Below, piece by piece: positions 54,835-64,000 of a stretch of 64,000 nucleotides of DNA. A program made the translations under genes and the position numbers. Position 1 is the stretch's first letter. Every line of letters begins with the position of its first letter. Where the stretch lies: contig CM041294.1 in the NCBI GenBank assembly GCA_023052935.1, positions 27,516,641 to 27,580,640 on the forward strand, given 5' to 3'. The notes beneath the pieces are model-generated. The model was not told the origin of the DNA, did not search any database, and saw nothing but the letters and a program-made list of their open reading frames with translations. This DNA comes from Piezodorus guildinii (Eukaryota; Arthropoda; Insecta; Hemiptera; Pentatomidae).

Positions 54835-55628
54835 ATAATTGTTTTTTTTTTTATTTGTTATCCGCCTCTACCCTACAGGGTCATTGGCGTCATCACATTA
54901 CATTATACTCTATTGTAGTACCCTACAATCTTTAAATATTTAAATAGTTTGGATATATGCTTTTCTTCGTCTCCGAGTATTTGGTTAAGCGTCAGTGGCA
55001 ATCCAATAGCTTTTCTCAATTTTTTGAATTTTTTACATTCTAATAACAAATGGTTCACACTCTGTATGACGTTGTCACATTCCGTGCAAGTGGGTGCTTC
55101 TAACCGTTTTAGGAGGTACCCATGGGTAAACTGGCAATGACCGATTCTCAATCTGCATAGTAGGATTTCTTCCCTCCTAGACTTTCTGGAGCTAGTTAAC
55201 CATTTATTGCAATCAGATTTCACTGCTCTTAATTTTGTCTGTCCTCTTTTCCACTTTTCCGTCCAATCCGCTAGCAACCCTTTTTTCGATTGGAGCATCC
55301 AATCTTCTACAGTTACTTCATTAATTTGGACAATTTCACTCCCTTCTCCTATTCTGGCGGTGTTGGCTGCTTGGTCCGCTTTTTCATTGCCCGGAATTCC
55401 TCGATGGGCTGGTACCCATAGCAACACAACATGTGTATGTTCGAGTTTCATTTTCCAACTCTCGTTAATTATTTGCCGTATTATCGCGTTGGTTGGTGTT
55501 TGGCTGTCGATGGCAGCTAGCACACTCCAAGAGTCCGTCGCAATAATCCACGAATTTTTGTTAGAGTTATCTATACATTTCAGAGCCTTTAGTATAGCAG
55601 TGGCTTCTCCTGTGAATAATCATAATAA
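54835..55628 (-). mobile_element. LINE-D: 5'-truncated insertion splitting a (TA)n tract
   Basis: ATATTTAGTAATAA occurs at 54821-54834 and 55629-55642. The minus-strand tail is poly-A (T run at 54842-54852). Both outer flanks are (TA)n. Only the RNase H and zinc-ribbon end of the element is present (see next entry). Confidence 0.85.
54903..55616 (-). CDS. LINE-D RNase H and zinc-ribbon C terminus (partial)
   Basis: One uninterrupted frame from the 5' truncation point to the stop at 54903. It contains RNase H marks GEATAILKALK (catalytic Glu), IIATDSWSVLAA (catalytic Asp) and VPAHRGIPGNEKADQAA (His and final Asp), then a C-terminal CTECDNVIQSVNHLLLEC ribbon. RNase H removes the RNA strand after reverse transcription. 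There is no ATG; the first Asp strand and all of the reverse transcriptase are missing. The intact frame suggests recent insertion. Presence of RNase H separates it from Jockey-A. Confidence 0.8.
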   Translation of the reverse strand, partial: FTGEATAILKALKCIDNSNKNSWIIATDSWSVLAAIDSQTPTNAIIRQIINESWKMKLEHTHVVLLWVPAHRGIPGNEKADQAANTARIGEGSEIVQINEVTVEDWMLQSKKGLLADWTEKWKRGQTKLRAVKSDCNKWLTSSRKSRREEILLCRLRIGHCQFTHGYLLKRLEAPTCTECDNVIQSVNHLLLECKKFKKLRKAIGLPLTLNQILGDEEKHISKLFKYLKIVGYYNRV

Positions 55629-55637
55629 ATATTTAGT

Positions 55638-55642
<5 letters not shown>

Positions 55643-55689
<47 letters not shown>
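55643..55689. repeat. (TA)n microsatellite, right of LINE-D
   Basis: About 23 TA units directly after the target duplication. Confidence 0.95.
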
Positions 55690-55691
<2 letters not shown>

Positions 55692-56360
55692 TTCTAATCC
55701 TCAGACATTTTAAAGCTATGTATTTGCCTCGTGGAGTTATATCTAATCTAATTTTGTTTAAGATTTTTTTTTTTTTTACTGTTATAAGAAAACCAGTCGT
55801 GTATCGAGGGAGAAATTGGTCTATTTCAGAAATAATTAATAATTCTATAGGTTGGAGTTTTGCTGCTATCTATGGTTTTAATTGAACTGCAAAAATCTTT
55901 TCATTTTCTTCCCTAACCGTTGAGTCAACGGCTATCAGACTATGATTCGTAACGTAATGAGATAGAGATCGAAACGATGAAATTATTTTAAAAATCACCA
56001 CAAGGAAACCGGCTATGCAAATTCTGAAATTTCTTTAAAAAATCAGGGGTTTTTTTATCGGAATTTCTAAGATGGAATATAATTTTCTTATAAATACTTA
56101 AAATGGCTAATTTATTAATGAATATACATACACTCCGTTTTAATAACGAATCTCTAGCATATATAATTAAAATAACAAAGTAAAAGATAATAATACTAAC
56201 AAAATAAAACATTAAAATAATATTTAAAAAAAGACAATATTAACATCACTTTAGGAACCTTCTGTTCATTCTCTACCATCAGCACCACATTGCAATAATC
56301 TGTAAAGTAAGAACGGAAAATTATCATTGTAGACTGATTTCCAATCGGCTAACAATAAAA
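55690..56360. other. AT-rich sequence, no feature seen
   Basis: Nothing recognised. Confidence 0.4.
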
Positions 56361-57284
56361 TTGGGATGTGTCACATGAAATGTCCGTTTTCAAGGCAAAG
56401 GATTTTTATTAAAAATACGATATGAAAACAAAATAATTTTATTCGAAGTATTTACCTTCTTTTTCTACACATTTTTCCCAATGTGATACCAACTTTTTAT
56501 CCCCGAACTGAAAAACTCTGAGCTTTGAAGTGAAAAAAAATCTGAAAACGCACGTTCCACTTGATCATCATTTTCAAAAAGTTTTCCTTTGACGAAGTTG
56601 TATAAATTCCTGAACAGGTGATAATCTGTTGGAGACAAGTCGGGAGAATATGGTGGGTGCGGAAGAACTTCTTTCCCCAGTTCTTTCAATTTTTGCAAGA
56701 TATGTTTTGAAACATGCCGCTCAGTGAGATCATGATGTACCCATGTATCGAGCTTTTTTACTTTCCTATTACACTTTAAATGTGTGTAAACGGTAGATGC
56801 ACTTGCATTTAGTTGTGCTGAGAGTCCTTTAACTGTTTGGTAGGGGTTTCCTTCTACTGTATGTTTGAGAACATCGTTGTCTGTTACAGTTGTCTACTAC
56901 GGACGGAGGTCTTCCTCGGGGCATGTTTTCCAAGTCAGTATCCTCAACTGAAAACATAGCAAACCAACGGAGAATGGTTCCTTCATTAACACTCCCTTCC
57001 CCGAACGCCGTGCAAATATTTCTAGCGGCCTCAGCTGCTGAATGGCCGAGTTTAAACTCGTACAAAAATATTGCTCGAAAATCGCGTGTTTCCATGCTCA
57101 TATTTGGAGGTATACTAAAAAGTGGGTAATTGATTGGGAAGCTAATTTTTATAATACAAAGGTAGAAGATTAGTAACTGTTTACTTTAAATATGTAAACA
57201 TTCGGGAGAAAACAACAGAGACCTGCAAAATCCTTTATGTATTTCAGAAACTATAAAAACGGACATTTCATGTGAAACAACCCA

Positions 57285-57285
<1 letters not shown>
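56361..57285 (-). mobile_element. Mariner copy M2, internally deleted, non-autonomous
   Basis: Inverted ends as in M1 (TTGGG...TGTCACATGAAATG; right end CATTTCATGTGAAACAACCC). 925 bases. Minus strand: METRDFRAIFLYEFKLGHSA, AEAARNICTAFG, ILRWFAMF, PRGRPPSVVD (DNA-binding part); then, shifted by an ~11-base insertion, LDTWVHHDLTERH joined directly to VSKHILQKLKELG and VLPHPPYSPDLSPTDYHLF. The same central region is missing as in M1, although M2 has lost a further 11 or so bases at the junction. Right end abuts (TA)n. Confidence 0.87.

Positions 57286-57355
<70 letters not shown>
57286..57355. repeat. (TA)n and poly-T tract
   Basis: TA repeats to about 57339 followed by about 16 T, abutting mariner M2. 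Confidence 0.9.
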
Positions 57356-58264
57356 ATTTACGAAAATACGAATGACAGGAAAAAACTCAAAATTCGATTT
57401 TCCTTCCGTCGTATGTACTTTTTGTTTTTCTTGAGGTCTATTGTCTGCACTTAGAACATGACGATACATTTACGAGACACCCCGTTAACATTATACATTA
57501 TTAATTACACGTCTTCAAACTGGCTTTATATTCAAAATATAGTGCTGAGTTAAATAATATGTATTTGGTGATACATTCGTACTTGATACTCAAGGATGAA
57601 GGAAGGTAGGATCCTTAGGAGGTAGAATTACCTTAGAGGTTTTCTTTGGATTCTTATAAAACCCAACCAATAAACATTTTGCTCTATCCAGATAGCAAGT
57701 TCTATTAAGATATGTTCAGCTTTTTGAACGACTTACTGCTCATTCAAACAAATGCTTCTTGAGGAAAACACGTGGATAATTAGTCCAATACCCTATATCT
57801 TTGCTAGATGAGGAAGATGGTTTGGGATGCATTAGAAGGAAACACATTAAAACGTAGTGCTTATTTTAATTGTGGCCTTCATCTAGGCTAAGAAAACAAT
57901 ATAACAACCAATTATAAACTTAATAATATGTTAGGCATAAAATAATAATTTAGTGACAGTAATATAATATGGAAACAAACGTAAAAGTAAATGTAAAATG
58001 ATAATAAAATGATAGTTATAAAGTATGGAAGTGAATAAAATTAACATGATAATATTTAAAGAGAAACTAAGTAAATGATTAAATGTTAAAAGAACAACGA
58101 GTGAACAATTAAATTTTTAAATATGAACAATTTTGAAGTGATATTTGGCGCTAATATTATAATAAAACATAGTAAAGAAGTTTGGTAGTATATAAAAAAG
58201 TACATATGATATATATAATAGCCGAGAAACAATATGAAAGAATTTTATGCTTTTTTAATTTTTT
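57356..58264. other. AT-rich sequence, no gene seen
   Basis: Only the lone AGATGAGGAAGATGG motif (about 57807) was recognised. Confidence 0.4.
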
Positions 58265-58274
58265 AAAGTATTGT

Positions 58275-59141
58275 AGACTATACAGCTAACATCCCAACCA
58301 ATCCTAAAACTTTTCTTTCCACGTATGCTGATGACAATTTTGTGTTATCAGTCAAGAACGATCCTATTATTGCCTCTCAAACCCTAAAATCCCACATCAG
58401 AGACCTCCAGATATGGTGTCAGAATTGGAGAATGAAAATAAATTCAGACAAATCCCACCAAATTACCTTTACCTTCCGTCGTGAACCTATGACATCCTGT
58501 CCTACTGTATCCTTTAATAATATTCCGCTTGTCCCGGCTGAACAGATCCGCTACCTAGGTCTCCTCCTTGACAAACGTCTTACATGGAATCCGCACACAA
58601 GAGTGAAACGACAAGAAAATGCTCGCTGCTTTCGATAAATTCAACACTTACTTGATAAACGCTCTAACCTCCCACTTAACTACAAAAGACTCCTCTACAT
58701 CATAAGGCCTATATGGATTACGGAGTTGAGCTTTGGGGCTCGACTAAACCATTAAATTCTTCCCGTATCCAATCCTTAAAATCCACAATCCTTCGTAAAA
58801 TCCTTAACGCTCCTTACTTAATCACAAATAAACTCATCCATAAAGATCTAAATGTTCCATTTATAACTGATCTGGCTCGAACCAGATATCACTCCTTCCA
58901 TGAAAAACTCCACTCCCACTCTAACCCACTAGTTTCAACTTCTTTTAGCTTCCTCTTCGATTCCTGAAAATCCTCCAAGGCGTCTGAAAATAAGATGGCC
59001 TCGAGACCTTCTAGTTTAGAATAGTTACAGGAGTGCTACTATTGGGTAGTTCTTCTACAGGTCTTTTTCATTTTTTTTATCATATTTACTTGTTGTATTA
59101 TTTAGTACAGTTGAAAATTTCAATAAATTATGTTAAAAAAA
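58275..59141 (+). mobile_element. Jockey-A copy 2, 5'-truncated
   Basis: AAAGTATTGT flanks it (58265-58274, 59142-59151). The plus strand reads from YTANIPTNPKTFLSTYADD (catalytic motif kept) through WCQNWRMKINSDKSHQITFT, LGLLLDKRLTWNPH, LWGSTKPLNSSRIQS and LHSHSNPLVS, with one stop near 58637 and a frameshift near 58705. Protein similarity to the 7.5-8.2 kb copy is high. Poly-A tail at 59135-59144. Inactive. Confidence 0.88.
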
Positions 59142-59451
59142 AAAGTATTGTGATATTAAACTGACAATTATATATAAATAGGGAAGGAGAGAGGAAGAAA
59201 CAAGCGGTGAAAAGAGATAATAATCTGTAATAATAATATGAAAGAAAATAAATACTGATTCTGTGACTGTGTCTAAAGAAATAAAGAAGAAGAAACGGCC
59301 GCACACAATTAAAATAAGCACTATGTTTTAATGTAGAGTTTTTCATTAATTTACGATTATATTTATATGTTTGGAATATTTTTATAAAAAATATAATTAT
59401 GATGTAGAAAAAACAGACTCAAATACAAAAACAAAAACCTATTCAATCAAC

Positions 59452-59790
59452 ACTTTTTAGACTTAAAACGACAGCCCCTTGGTAGGTAAATGAAAAAACA
59501 ACAATCAACAGTTGACCAACACATCATCTATCTTAATAATTTAATAGGAAACTTCACAGACATGATAATAGACTTATAAACGACACGTTACAATGCCAGT
59601 TAAAAGAAGACTGAAGAGAAGCTGGATGAGAGACCTCTTCTGCTAAATAAAATCCTTGTATGGGTTGCTGCTGGGCACTTTCTTTTCCCATGCCTATGCC
59701 TCTGTTGCTGAAGTTTTCTCTCGCGCATTTGCTTATAGTCAGATACTTTCTGACAGGTGCGAATAAATAAATATGGAAACAAAAAATAAT
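59452..59790 (+). pseudogene. Jockey-B 3' end
   Basis: Degenerate text corresponding to NDSSLVCKQQ and DQHI, then MPVKRRLKRSWMRDLFC and a stop at about 59645; the 3' UTR (GGGTTGCTGCTGGGCAC, CTGACAGGTGCGAATAAATA) ends in an A-rich tail. Same family as 42.8-43.5 kb. Confidence 0.65.
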
Positions 59791-60303
59791 GCAGTGATGG
59801 TATGTAAGTATAATATCTAAAAACAATCTTGCTATCTCAGAGAAGAAGTCAGTTAGGTTTAGTGGAGAGGATGATGGTCTTAATTAGTGATTCGGATTTG
59901 TTTAAGCTAAATACTATTTAATAATTAAACACTTGCGATTAGATTAAGTTGGACTTGTCATTTTATCGAAAGTCTAATAAAAAATCTTTGTTTCTTTTCG
60001 GAGTTATAGCTCATAGAAATATTTTCAGAGGTAAGAAAATTGTGTAATGATTATTGAAGCGGATAGTGATTATACTTTCAGCAAACTATTAAGCCTCCTT
60101 TAAAATATTTTCAGTAAAACTTTGACATTAATATAAAAAACTTTGCGGAGCTACTGAAAGAAATATTAATATTAACAAGCCGCTTAGTGGTGAATTTAAT
60201 GGAAAAGTTTTACAAATTCATTAATAAGGTAGAATTATATTTTAAAATGCTATTACTATTGAGAACTGTTCAGTACCAGATATAATAAAACAAAGAGTAT
60301 ACA
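59791..60303. other. AT-rich sequence, no feature seen
   Basis: Nothing recognised. Confidence 0.4.
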
Positions 60304-61195
60304 TAACTATATATAGTAAGGAGAAGTATTGCTATCGTGAAAATTTTCGAATTTCAGTTTTCAACGGAAATACACGTTTTAGGTTCCCCTGAGTAAAAAT
60401 AACCAAGTCCCGCAAAAAGTTCTGTGTGTGTGTGTGTGTGTGTGGTAACTCCCGGACGGAAACGGCAAGTCCTATGAAACTGGAATTTCATATCAAAGAC
60501 AAATAAACGCCCGAGACGTTACGAAACCTTTTTAATCAAAACCAGCTTAATAGAAGAGCCACTTTATACCATCCATTTTGCACTTTTTTTTCGATTTTCT
60601 CTAAAACTGTTCCGACGATTTTGATAAAATCGCTATATCGATGTAAAATTTAATGGACTTTAATATCATGTAATTTTTATTCTGATTAAAATGGTCTGAC
60701 AGGGCTTAAATGCCGATATTTTACATTTTTTCCTGTAAAGTAACTTTAATTTTGTAGATTTTATAAAAATTAATATATTATCATGTTACCACCGATGAAA
60801 AACACATAAATATATAATGTTGAACGAATTCGATATCTAACTAAAGGAGAAAACAGAAAACATATTTTTTTTAATGCAATTTTTTTTATTTTGAACATAG
60901 CAATAGTAATATACACGTATATTATACCGTTGGAAAGCTAAAGATTTTAGGGTAAATATTATCAAATGCACAAAGTTGTAAAAGTTTAGTTTAAGTAAGA
61001 GTGATGAAAAGCCGATAAAACTGATAATTTTAGATAATAATATAATAGAATTTTTAATAAAACACAAGTTTCTATATAAATTCAATTTAATTAATTCTTT
61101 AATGGTTTCACGTGTTTTAAACTGTATTTGAAAACCCTTACATTGATTTTAAAAATGGAGTTAAGTGAAAGTCGTGTGTTTCCCACACCAGATAT
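60304..61195 (+). repeat. H repeat copy, near full length
   Basis: Lacks the outermost CTTTCACTTA but keeps half of the hairpin, a (GT)n tract at about 60422-60443 and the far end (GGAGTTAAGTGAAAGTCGTG). The 61.2 kb foldback follows just beyond it. Confidence 0.78.
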
Positions 61196-61300
61196 TTTTT
61201 ATTTTTAATCTATACATATTGAGGATGTATAGTCGACTGTAGAAACTATTATAGGTGGAGTAATCAGGAGTCAGTCTTTTTTTTAAATATTGTTAATTTT

Positions 61301-61340
61301 GCCAACGTTTCGGCTCAAGCTTGTGAGCCATCATCAGGGC
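61301..61340 (-). ncRNA. Hammerhead ribozyme motif, minus strand
   Basis: CUGAUGA, perfect 5-bp stem II GGCUC/GAGCC, GAAA, ACGU, U at the cleavage position, then GGC pairing with GCC before the core. Confidence 0.68.
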
Positions 61341-62161
61341 TACAAGCATCAGAACAAAAGAGATACATATTAATGTGACAATGAAATTTTTTTTAATGTA
61401 GTGACAATGATAACATTCGAAATAAAACAGAAAATACACCAACATAATTAAATATTATAGATACAAATAATGATAATATAATGATGATAAGCATAAAAAC
61501 ACAACTTTAGACTTTAATATAGAAGTAAAGAAATAATCTCTCCCTCGTATGCCAACATCTTCCGTCTTCTTAAGTTATAACTTTCTTACTTTATTGTATA
61601 ATTTGCTTCTATAATTTATATTTTATTTACAGTATATTTTTCTTTTCGTTTATAACACTTCTGGTTTTTTATTTAATTTTTTTATATACCTCAATGATCT
61701 TTTACAGACCTCAGATTCTAGTGTTTATAATTTTCTGTTAAAAATGTTGAGCCTTATCGTACATATATTGTTGTGTTTTTCCATTGTATAATTTTGTAAA
61801 ACTTTTTAAAACAAAGATAAGCTGTAGTATTTATATTTAGAGGGGAAAACCTTCAGGGTTTTTACATAAGCCCCTCCCCATACTACCTATGTTTATTGTC
61901 TTCCTCAGTTTATGCTTGGACATGGCTCAGTAATGGTACGTTTATATATAATTTTTTACTTCTATATTTAAGTCTAAAGTTTTGTTTTTATGCTTATCAT
62001 CATCATATTGTTTATCATATTATCATTATTTTTATCTATAATATTTAATTATGTTGGTATATTTTCTGTTTTATTTCAAATGTTATCATTGTCACTACAT
62101 TCAAAACATTTTCATTACTATGTGTACATTAATATGTATCTCTTTTGTTCTGATGTTTGTA

Positions 62162-62202
62162 GCCCTGATGATGGGCTTACAAGCTTGAGCCGAAACGTCG
62201 GC
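62162..62202 (+). ncRNA. Hammerhead ribozyme motif with GUC cleavage triplet
   Basis: GCC (stem I), CUGAUGA (62165-62171), stem II GGCUU/GAGCC, GAAA (62192-62195), ACGU, C at 62199 giving the preferred GUC triplet, GGC (62200-62202). The stem II change C-to-U against the other arm keeps pairing through a G-U pair. Confidence 0.72.
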
Positions 62203-62265
62203 AAAATTAAAAATATTTAAAAAATGACTGACTCCTGATTATTTCACCAATAATCTATACATATT

Positions 62266-62750
62266 TAAATAATAATAAAAGTTGAATAATTGTTTTAATT
62301 TTAATTTTATTAGGTAATAGCTAGATGATATTGATAGAAAGGAATAATGAACTACAAATGTTTATCTGCAAACCTGCCCACGACCCTCATTTAAACCCGG
62401 ATGAACGGACATAGCACAATGTATATACGTTGCTGTGTATTCTTTGGCCATTGAACTCGCATTTATTTAAGGATAGGCATGACCTACTCTTGCTTTAGTG
62501 GAAGAGGTTTCTTAGGAATAGATCACTTGTACGTTAAACAACATAAAGATTAGTATTAGTTTTCCTGACTTAACTTCTTAATAAATCTTAGTTTATGTTT
62601 TATATTTTCTGATAAATATTTTACCGAATCTTTTTCTACTAAAATGACATAGTAATTAACACGACTGATACTGAAAATACACTCAGTTAGTTGTAAAAAA
62701 ACATTTATAACGAAGAAAATTCCCTGTTCAAAATAATTAATTTATAGCTT
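62266..62750. other. Sequence without recognised feature
   Basis: Nothing recognised. Confidence 0.35.
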
Positions 62751-63600
62751 TTTTTTTTCTTTTTTTTTTTCCGTAGGCTTAAACCACTTGGGTCATTTTC
62801 GCCTTAAATCAAGGATTAAATATTATAATTTATTGTACAAGTCTGTCTGTCGTAGGAAGTTAAAAAGTTTTGCAATTGTCTGTATGTTGTCTTGTAAAAC
62901 GGTTGGTAAGTCAGTGTCAATTGCAATATGAGCTCTTTGAGTATCATAAGCCCTACACTCTGTCAAAACGTGTTTAACAGTAACCGGGCAACCGCATGTT
63001 GGGCAGTCAGTAGGAGGTTCCCGTGCCATAAGATGTCCGTGAGTTAGTCGGGTGTGTTCAATGCGCAGGCGCGCCAGAATAACCTCTTCCCTTCGCTTTT
63101 GTCGTAGGGCCGAATGCCAATGGGAGATGTCCCTTCTTATTTCCCTTAACTTGTTTTCTGTTGTGTGGTGCCAAATTAGTCCCCACTTCGACCGAATCCG
63201 ATGCTTGATTACAGAAACATAGTCGCCAACAGGCACCCCAATAAACGGAAAGCCATCTGTTATTGCTTCTTTGGCTGCACGATCTGCGAGTTCATTGCCA
63301 ACTATACCGCAGTGGCTCGGTATACAATAGTATCAGAAACTATTGTGGACTGCAGTGATAAAAGAATATTTTGAATAAGAGAGTCGGTGGAGAAAAGGCG
63401 TTTCAAGCTGAGCAGAGCCGATAAGGAGTCTGTGCAAATTAATCCTGGTTGTTTTAGTAGGGTGAATAACACTTAAACTTTTATAAATTCCAGCTAGTTC
63501 CGTACTAGTACTGCCAACGGCCATACCAATCCAACTAGTACTGCCAACGGCCATACCACGTTGAATACACCGGTTCTCGTCCGACTTAAGCTTACAACAT
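62751..63600 (-). pseudogene. LINE RNase H and zinc-ribbon remnant (LINE-C-like)
   Basis: Minus strand: SDENRCIQRGMAVGSTS and TELAGIYKSLSVI (catalytic Glu region), INLHRL/ICTDSLSAL (Asp) in a shifted frame, then IPSHCGIVGNELADRAAKEA (His, Asp) leading into the intact frame down to 62823 with the ribbon CPTCGCPVTVKHVLTEC and LFNFLRQTDLYNKL. At least two frameshifts. A 24-26-base tandem duplication repeats MAVGSTS. A- and T-rich runs at 62751-62771 may be the tail. Protein style matches LINE-C. Confidence 0.75.
63500..63560. repeat. Short tandem duplication in the RNase H remnant
   Basis: ACTAGTACTGCCAACGGCCA occurs twice about 31 bases apart (63511 and 63535), adding residues to the reading frame. 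Confidence 0.85.
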
Positions 63601-63829
63601 ATGATAACTGTGTTTTACATATTCTTCAATTTTACGATTGTTAGATTATAATTTTATACTCACGTCATCCAAAACCCTAAAAATTAAAACTTTAACTTAA
63701 ATTGAAAACTGAAGCGTATACGTAAAATTTATGTTTTGCAATCAAAAACTTTCAGAACTATAACGAATTTTTCATTGTACGTTAGCAACAACACTTTAGA
63801 CTTTTATATGCCAACAGTCAAAGAATAGA

Positions 63830-64000
63830 TTCGGACCTCGTGCAAACGTTTTCACGATAACTTACACGGACATATCACTATATTAATACAAAACATTGCT
63901 ACTACCAAAATGCATCACAACACTTGCAAAAGGCTGAAAAGAAGTTGGATGAGGTACCTCCTGACAAATATACGTAACACGAAGAGGTGCCGCTGAGCAT
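63830..64000 (+). pseudogene. Jockey-B 3' part, cut by the window end
   Basis: Degenerate version of the Jockey-B C terminus (AAAAGGCTGAAAAGAAG, TTGGATGAGGTACCTCCTGA) followed by the first 3' UTR bases (ACACGAAGAGGTGCCGCTG). The remainder lies outside the window. Confidence 0.6.

Larger units (their letters stand above)
61221..62250. mobile_element. Hammerhead-bearing Penelope-type foldback, 1,030 bp
   Basis: TAATCTATACATATT flanks it (61206-61220, 62251-62265). Two inverted arms of about 315 bases (61221-61535, 61938-62250) differ by scattered substitutions. Each arm has a hammerhead motif. The ~400-base centre is AT-rich with no recognised protein. The extreme left end (GAGGATGTATAGTCGACTGT) recurs inverted at the right end of the 33.1 kb element, so both belong to one family. 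Confidence 0.8.

Noticed and set aside
1..64000. CRISPR arrays, operons or bacterial-type genes
   Set aside because: No regularly spaced repeats with unique spacers and no prokaryotic gene organisation. The content is eukaryotic transposons.

Overview
The window looks like gene-poor, AT-rich, transposon-dense DNA from an animal, most likely an insect. The evidence is a near-complete Jockey-type LINE, deleted mariners, Penelope-like terminal repeats with hammerhead-ribozyme motifs, a tRNA-derived SINE family, Gypsy-type LTRs and many long (TA)n microsatellites. No host gene could be shown. The best candidate host exon (minus strand, about 25.55-25.72 kb) is unidentified. Species-level placement is not possible from the sequence alone.

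Layout. 0.48-3.83 kb: tandem and interrupted copies of a high-copy repeat, called H here. It has a terminal hairpin, an internal (GT)n tract and subterminal inverted repeats; a 2.17 kb block with a 16-bp target duplication interrupts one copy. 4.4-5.7 kb: TIR element E1, inserted at AATT. 7.37-12.53 kb: full-length Jockey-A on the minus strand, ORF1 and ORF2 overlapping at ATGA, with one in-frame amber stop in ORF2. 13.9-16.8 kb: decayed CR1- and RTE-like reverse transcriptase pieces. 17.85-19.36 kb: a Jockey-B remnant split by a LINE-C insertion. 19.8-24.6 kb: mariner N-terminal remnant, SINE, H copies and a small deleted Gypsy element. 25.0-26.8 kb: a Penelope-type motif and a deleted mariner. 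27.5-28.8 kb: E2. 29.9-30.8 kb: LINE-C with a nested SINE. 31.2-31.7 kb: a MITE. 32.9-34.1 kb: an H copy split by a hammerhead-bearing foldback. 35-48 kb: H copies, SINEs, mariner and Jockey-B fragments, including a copy inverted as expected from twin priming. 48.7-49.2 kb: a solo LTR. 51.8-52.1 kb: two nested inverted repeats. 53.5-59.1 kb: partial E3, a LINE-D RNase H insertion inside a (TA)n tract, a second deleted mariner and truncated Jockey-A. 60.3-64 kb: an H copy, a 1 kb hammerhead foldback, an RNase H/zinc-ribbon LINE fragment and a Jockey-B 3' end cut by the window edge.

How the parts relate. Jockey-A carries the endonuclease and reverse transcriptase domains that could support retroposition of shorter sequences, but ORF2 has one stop. 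SINEs, LINE-C and truncated Jockeys show direct target duplications and nest inside H elements, giving a relative order: H is older, while the SINE at 45.1 kb, the foldback at 33.1 kb and the LINE at 47.8 kb came later. Both mariner copies lack the same central region, so they probably spread using a transposase made elsewhere. The E family (AATT target, repeated internal 20-mer) and the hammerhead foldbacks are the least ordinary items.
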